The position numbers and the translations under genes were made by a program. A stretch of DNA of 64,000 nt from NCBI GenBank assembly GCA_951812745.1, contig OX638327.1, forward strand, positions 682,001 through 746,000, read 5' to 3'. The stretch comes from an uncultured Nitrospirales bacterium (GTDB taxonomy: Bacteria; Nitrospirota; Nitrospiria; Nitrospirales; UBA8639). Below the pieces are notes generated by a model. The model saw only the letters and a list, made by a program, of their open reading frames with translations, searched no databases and was not told where the DNA came from. Every line of letters begins with the position of its first letter. Positions within the stretch are counted from its first letter, which is position 1. Positions 60,265 to 64,000 of this stretch are shown piece after piece.

Positions 60265-60436
60265 GACCCATCCCGAATCCGACTTTGACAGCTCGCAGAG
60301 GCTGAAGCGCAGTAAAGACGACTCCCGCCTCTTCAAGTCAGATCAGCTGCGTTTCCGACATTGGGACCAGGATATCCGGGTCGTCGTTCCGGACGCTATT
60401 TGCCCTGGTGCTGACGGCGCGCTGCTCACTAGATAA
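60254..60436 (+). CDS. Small ORF overlapping the hydrolase stop
   Basis: A TTG at 60254 opens 60 residues (GIRTHPESDFDSSQRLKRSK, DDSRLFKSDQLRFRHWDQD, VVVPDAICPGADGALLTR) overlapping the previous gene by 11 bases in another frame. There is no ribosome site. It could be a remnant of a longer 3' end that a frameshift has separated from the hydrolase, or noise. Listed because of its protein-like composition and position. Confidence 0.25.
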   Translation: MGIRTHPESDFDSSQRLKRSKDDSRLFKSDQLRFRHWDQDIRVVVPDAICPGADGALLTR

Positions 60437-60502
60437 CGCAAATAACCTAAACTAACGACTGGTACTAAAACCGGGGGCAGGCTTTCCCACCCTCACCTTT
60501 AT

Positions 60503-60561
60503 CCTCTCCCGTCAAGGGAGAGGAAAGTTGGGGTCTTTGTCCTCTCCGATCAAGGGAGAGG
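60503..60561. repeat. Two CTCTCC hairpins between the accessory patch and accA
   Basis: CCTCTCCC-GTCAA-GGGAGAGG (60503-60523) and CCTCTCCGATCAAGGGAGAGG (60541-60561) are two copies of the short hairpin, 17 bases apart. They lie just past the stop of accA (minus strand), where they could end transcription. Confidence 0.5.
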
Positions 60562-60574
60562 ATGATCGGGGCTA

Positions 60575-61528
60575 TCAAGTGTCGGCCAGTGCGGCCATTT
60601 GGCGGAATTTTTCGTGCCGGTTTGCCAGGAGTTGTTGCGTGGACAAGGCCAGAAGCTGGCCCAGTTGAGTGTGGAGGGTTTGGGCAACGGCTTGACTGAC
60701 GCTTTCGACGTCGCGATGCGCGCCACCGAGTGGTTCGGGAACGATTTCGTCGGCAATGCCTAATTTAAGCAGTTCCGCGCCGGTCATTTTCAAGGCCGCG
60801 GCCGCGGCTTGCGTTTTGGTTGCATCTTCCCAAAGGATGGCCGCGCACCCTTCCGGGGAAATGACCGAGTAAATGGAGTGTTCCAGCATCACGATCCGGT
60901 CGGCCACCCCTAACCCCAGCGCTCCGCCGCTTCCTCCTTCTCCGGTAATGATGGCGACGATCGGCACCTTGAGCCGGGACATCGCGAACAGGTTTCTGGC
61001 AATGGCCCTGGCTTGGCCGCGTTCCTCGGCTCCCACGCCGGGATAGGCGCCGGGTGTATCGATAAACGTGACGACCGGGCGTTTGAATTTTTCGGCCAGA
61101 TGCATCAGTCGCAAGGCTTTTCGATAGCCTTCAGGATTGGGCATTCCGAAATTTCGTTTCACCCGCTCCTTGAAGTTTTGTCCTTTTGCATGACCGATGA
61201 CGCAAAGGGACCGGCCCCGGAACGTGGCAAATCCACCGATGACGGCCTTGTCGTCTCCGAAGGTTCGGTCGCCGTGCAGTTCGAGAAAGTCCTCGCATGT
61301 GTGCTTCATATAGTCCAGGATCGACGGGCGTTGAGGATGACGGGCGATTTGCGTTTGCTGCCAGGGGGTCAGGTTGCCGAAGATGTCCTGCTCCGTCTTG
61401 GCTAACCGGGCCTGGAGAATGCGAATCAGCCGCGGGACGGCCTTTCTCTCGGAACCCGATTTATTCAGCTTTTCCAGCCGTTCTTCGAGTTCTTTCAGCG
61501 GCTTTTCAAATTCCAAAAAATCACGCAT
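60575..61528 (-). CDS. accA: Acetyl-CoA carboxylase carboxyltransferase, alpha subunit
   Basis: 317 residues. MRDFLEFEKPLKELEERLEK is the N-terminal helix. PQRPSILDYMKHTCEDFLEL, GDDKAVIGGFATFRGRSLCV, TFIDTPGAYPGVGAEERGQA and AIITGEGGSGGALGLGVADR mark the crotonase-like core that transfers CO2 from carboxybiotin to acetyl-CoA, first step of fatty-acid synthesis. It follows dnaE by 21 bases on the same strand and may share its transcript. Confidence 0.96.
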   Translation of the reverse strand: MRDFLEFEKPLKELEERLEKLNKSGSERKAVPRLIRILQARLAKTEQDIFGNLTPWQQTQIARHPQRPSILDYMKHTCEDFLELHGDRTFGDDKAVIGGFATFRGRSLCVIGHAKGQNFKERVKRNFGMPNPEGYRKALRLMHLAEKFKRPVVTFIDTPGAYPGVGAEERGQARAIARNLFAMSRLKVPIVAIITGEGGSGGALGLGVADRIVMLEHSIYSVISPEGCAAILWEDATKTQAAAAALKMTGAELLKLGIADEIVPEPLGGAHRDVESVSQAVAQTLHTQLGQLLALSTQQLLANRHEKFRQMAALADT

Positions 61529-61549
61529 GGCGGATTCGTCCTGGACGCG

Positions 61550-64000
61550 TCAGTAAAACGTCACGGTCTCTTTTCCGAGAATTTGCTCCACTTCATAGAC
61601 CAGGTCCGAACTCGGCAAGACGCTGACATTCGGCAATGGTGCACTTTCCGCTTGAACGTGCGAATCCAGATGAAAGTGAAAGGCGACCGAGGCCTGACCC
61701 GGGTGGCGGTGTAACACTTCCTTCAGTTTGGGCAGCTTGCCCCACGTGTCCGTCGTTTCCGCGAGGCGTACCACGACCTGTTTCACGGTTCTGGTTTGCA
61801 AGTCGTGCAGGGGCTCCAATTTGGTGGCCTTGAGACGGGCGCCGGAATCCATGTGATCCACCGTGCCCATGGCCTGGATGACGGTATCCGTATTCAGAAA
61901 CTCCGAACAGTTTTGAAAGAGTTCGGGAAACACGATGATTTCCACCAAGCCCTGCAAGTCTTCCAATTGGACGTAGGCCATCCGGTTCCCTTTTTTGGTG
62001 GTGGTGACTTTGATGCTGCCAATCACGCCGCAGATTTTGACTTCCCGGCCTTCGTGCGCCTCGTGGAGGGTGGTCGTGGTATGCGTCGACAGCAGGCGGA
62101 TGGCTTCGGCGTGTTGGGTCAACGGATGGGCGGTGATATAGAATCCGGTGAGTTCCCGTTCAAATTGGAGAATTTGGGCCTGTTGCCATTCGTCGATCGC
62201 GGGCAGCGGTCGAGTCAAGGCAGGCGAGTTCGAGTCATCCGCTTCGACGGCCTCGAATAAGGACGTCTGTCCCAAGGCGCGCTCCTTTTGAATAGCGTTG
62301 GCTTCATCCAGCGTTTGTTCCATCACAGCCATCAATTGAGCCCGTTTGGTCACCGTGGAGTCAAATGCGCCGACCTTGATCAAGCCCTCGATCACGCGCT
62401 TGTTGACCTTGTGCATGTCGATCCGGCAACAGAAATCCAAAAAGGACACGAAGGGCCCCTCGGCTTCCCTACGCGCGATGATGGATTCAATGGCACTGCC
62501 GCCGACGTTTTTAATGGCCGCCAGCCCGAATCGAATCCCTCCTTCCACGATGGTAAAGTTTTTCTGGCTTTCATTCGCGTCCGGCGGGAGGATGGGAATC
62601 CCGCGTTCGCGGCATTCGGTGAAATAGCCCACCATCTTGTCCGTATTCCCCATTTCACTCGTGAGGAGCGCGGCCATGAATTCCGTGGGATGATGCGCCT
62701 TCAGGTAAGCCGTTTGGAACGTCACCAGGGCATAGGCCGCCGAATGGGATTTGTTGAATCCGTACCCGGCAAAGTAGGCCATTTGGTCGAAGATCTTTTC
62801 CGCTTTCTTGTCCGTGAACCCGTTGGCCTTGGCCCCGTCGAGAAACAATTCTTTTTGCTTGGCCATCTCTTCGGGTTTTTTCTTCCCCATGGCCCGGCGA
62901 AGCAGATCGGCTTGCCCCAAACTGAACCCGGCCATGCGATTGGCAATGGCCATGACCTGTTCCTGATAGACGATCACCCCGTAGGTTTCCTTGAGAATGG
63001 GTTCCAGCTCCGGAGGGTCGTACGCAATTTTCAAGGGATCGCGTTTGCGTTTGATGAAGTCGTCCACCATGCCGCTTTCCAGGGGACCCGGCCGGTAGAG
63101 GGCGAGGATCGCGATGAGATCTTCGAAGCATTCCGGTTTGATGCGGACCAATAAATTTCGCATGCCCGAACTTTCCAGTTGAAAGATCCCGGAGGTTTTG
63201 CCGGAAGCCAGGAGGGCATAAGTTTCTGCATCACTCAGGGGAAGCCGTTCAATATCGAGTCGTTCTTCCGGAGTCCGGTTCTGGTTCACCATGGCGACGG
63301 CATGATGAATCATGGTCAGGGTTTTCAGCCCCAGAAAATCGAATTTCACCAGCCCCACTTTTTCAATATCCGTCATCGAATATTGCGTGACGATTTCGTT
63401 GTTGGCCGTTTTGTACAACGGCACGTGATCCATCAGGGGCTTCTGTGAAATCACCACCCCCGCCGCGTGCGTGGAGGCGTGTCGCGCCAGGCCTTCGAGG
63501 GATTGGGCCGTCGTCATGAGTTCCTTCATCCGCGTGTCGCTGTCGACCAACTCTTGCAGGCGCGGCTCTTGTGTCAAGGCCTCTTTCAAGGTGATGTTGA
63601 GTTGCGTAGGCACGAGTTTGGCGACGCGGTCCACTTCGGCGTAGGGAATATCCATTACGCGCCCAACGTCCCGGACCGCGGCTTTCGCGCCCAGCGTCCC
63701 GAACGTGATGATCTGGCACACGTGATCTTCGCCGTATTTCTCGATCACGTAATTGATGACTTCTCCCCGGCGGTCCATGCAGAAATCCATGTCGATGTCC
63801 GGCATGCTCACGCGTTCGGGATTGAGGAACCGCTCGAAGAGCAGGTTGTACGCGAGAGGATCCAAGTCGGTAATGGAGAGGGCATAGGCAATCAAACTCC
63901 CGGCTGCCGATCCCCGGCCGGGTCCCACCGGAATGCCGCGCGACCGGGCAAATTTGATGATGTCCCACACCACCAGGAAATAGCCGGCATAGCCCATCTG
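61550..64000 (-). CDS. dnaE: DNA polymerase III alpha subunit, C-terminal part (cut by window edge)
   Basis: At least 815 residues; the frame is open to the window end, so the N-terminal part (PHP domain and the first part of the polymerase) lies outside. Seen: GIPVGPGRGSAAGSLIAYAL, the catalytic Asp pair in SMPDIDMDFCMDRRGEVINY, GTLGAKAAVRDVGRVM, and VIVYQEQVMAIANRMAGFSL. The helix-hairpin-helix region lies near residue 500, and the OB fold reads VKICGVIGSIKVTTTKKGNR then AYVQLEDLQGLVEIIVFPEL. It is the replicative polymerase of the main fork. Confidence 0.95.
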   Translation of the reverse strand, partial: QMGYAGYFLVVWDIIKFARSRGIPVGPGRGSAAGSLIAYALSITDLDPLAYNLLFERFLNPERVSMPDIDMDFCMDRRGEVINYVIEKYGEDHVCQIITFGTLGAKAAVRDVGRVMDIPYAEVDRVAKLVPTQLNITLKEALTQEPRLQELVDSDTRMKELMTTAQSLEGLARHASTHAAGVVISQKPLMDHVPLYKTANNEIVTQYSMTDIEKVGLVKFDFLGLKTLTMIHHAVAMVNQNRTPEERLDIERLPLSDAETYALLASGKTSGIFQLESSGMRNLLVRIKPECFEDLIAILALYRPGPLESGMVDDFIKRKRDPLKIAYDPPELEPILKETYGVIVYQEQVMAIANRMAGFSLGQADLLRRAMGKKKPEEMAKQKELFLDGAKANGFTDKKAEKIFDQMAYFAGYGFNKSHSAAYALVTFQTAYLKAHHPTEFMAALLTSEMGNTDKMVGYFTECRERGIPILPPDANESQKNFTIVEGGIRFGLAAIKNVGGSAIESIIARREAEGPFVSFLDFCCRIDMHKVNKRVIEGLIKVGAFDSTVTKRAQLMAVMEQTLDEANAIQKERALGQTSLFEAVEADDSNSPALTRPLPAIDEWQQAQILQFERELTGFYITAHPLTQHAEAIRLLSTHTTTTLHEAHEGREVKICGVIGSIKVTTTKKGNRMAYVQLEDLQGLVEIIVFPELFQNCSEFLNTDTVIQAMGTVDHMDSGARLKATKLEPLHDLQTRTVKQVVVRLAETTDTWGKLPKLKEVLHRHPGQASVAFHFHLDSHVQAESAPLPNVSVLPSSDLVYEVEQILGKETVTFY

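Overview
The window looks like chromosomal DNA from a Gram-negative bacterium of the Nitrospirota, most likely Nitrospira-like. The envelope genes are Gram-negative: a Pal/OmpA lipoprotein, a TonB-dependent receptor and a TolC-type outer-membrane lipoprotein. Yet the window also encodes a bona fide Pup (prokaryotic ubiquitin-like protein, 43540-43737), which outside Actinobacteria is known from few groups, Nitrospirota among them. The assignment is inference from gene content; no 16S or marker tree is available. The DNA is a housekeeping backbone interrupted by accessory patches and by a dispersed palindromic repeat family.

Layout. 1-4250: accessory genes (secreted hypotheticals, a two-gene unit with a retropepsin-like aspartic protease, a TPM-domain protein, DUF3386). 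4480-7928: a probable copper-handling operon (small secreted protein, TolC-like lipoprotein, multicopper oxidase). 8113-13028: a methyltransferase, purL and purF. 13071-15480: decayed genes (heptosyltransferase-like, coiled-coil DUF1640-like), a hypothetical gene and tRNA-Ser(GCT). 15479-20263: small proteins, DUF4301, acs, and a Pal-like lipoprotein with a long Pro-rich spacer. 20655-25313: a four-gene Gld-type ABC transporter operon. 25317-32870: cupin, DsbA-like protein, TonB receptor unit, and two tandem HEAT-repeat paralogues. 33055-36401: proC, small basic proteins, clpS, epimerase. 36469-38927: tRNA-Leu(UAA), then a short island (HigBA toxin-antitoxin and small ORFs) closed by a copy of the tRNA 3' end. 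38945-51497: O-methyltransferase, cinA-thpR-recA, pup, recJ, rel/spoT, DUF192, a pentapeptide-repeat protein, scpA-scpB. 51723-54980: a large FAD/Fe-S dehydrogenase and a beta-grasp protein. 55348-60436: an accessory patch with a membrane protein carrying 14 near-identical WD/Ycf48-like repeats, followed by a papain-like peptidase fused to an alpha/beta hydrolase. 60575-64000: accA and the 3' part of dnaE (both minus strand).

Functional links. cinA-thpR-recA is a conserved DNA-damage/competence arrangement, and a LexA-box-like site overlaps the likely recA promoter. pup lies directly after recA and before recJ, away from any proteasome, dop or pafA gene in this window. scpA/scpB overlap and encode the kleisin and partner of the SMC condensin. 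purL is of the short type that needs separate PurQ and PurS. dnaE and accA are consecutive as in many bacteria.

The best candidate for an undescribed system is 55348-60264 (repeat-propeller membrane protein plus peptidase-hydrolase fusion). Other points worth attention are the stand-alone pup, the tRNA-Leu-bounded mini-island, the aspartic-protease pair, and a REP-like palindrome family that supplies a stop codon to one gene and cuts short another reading frame.
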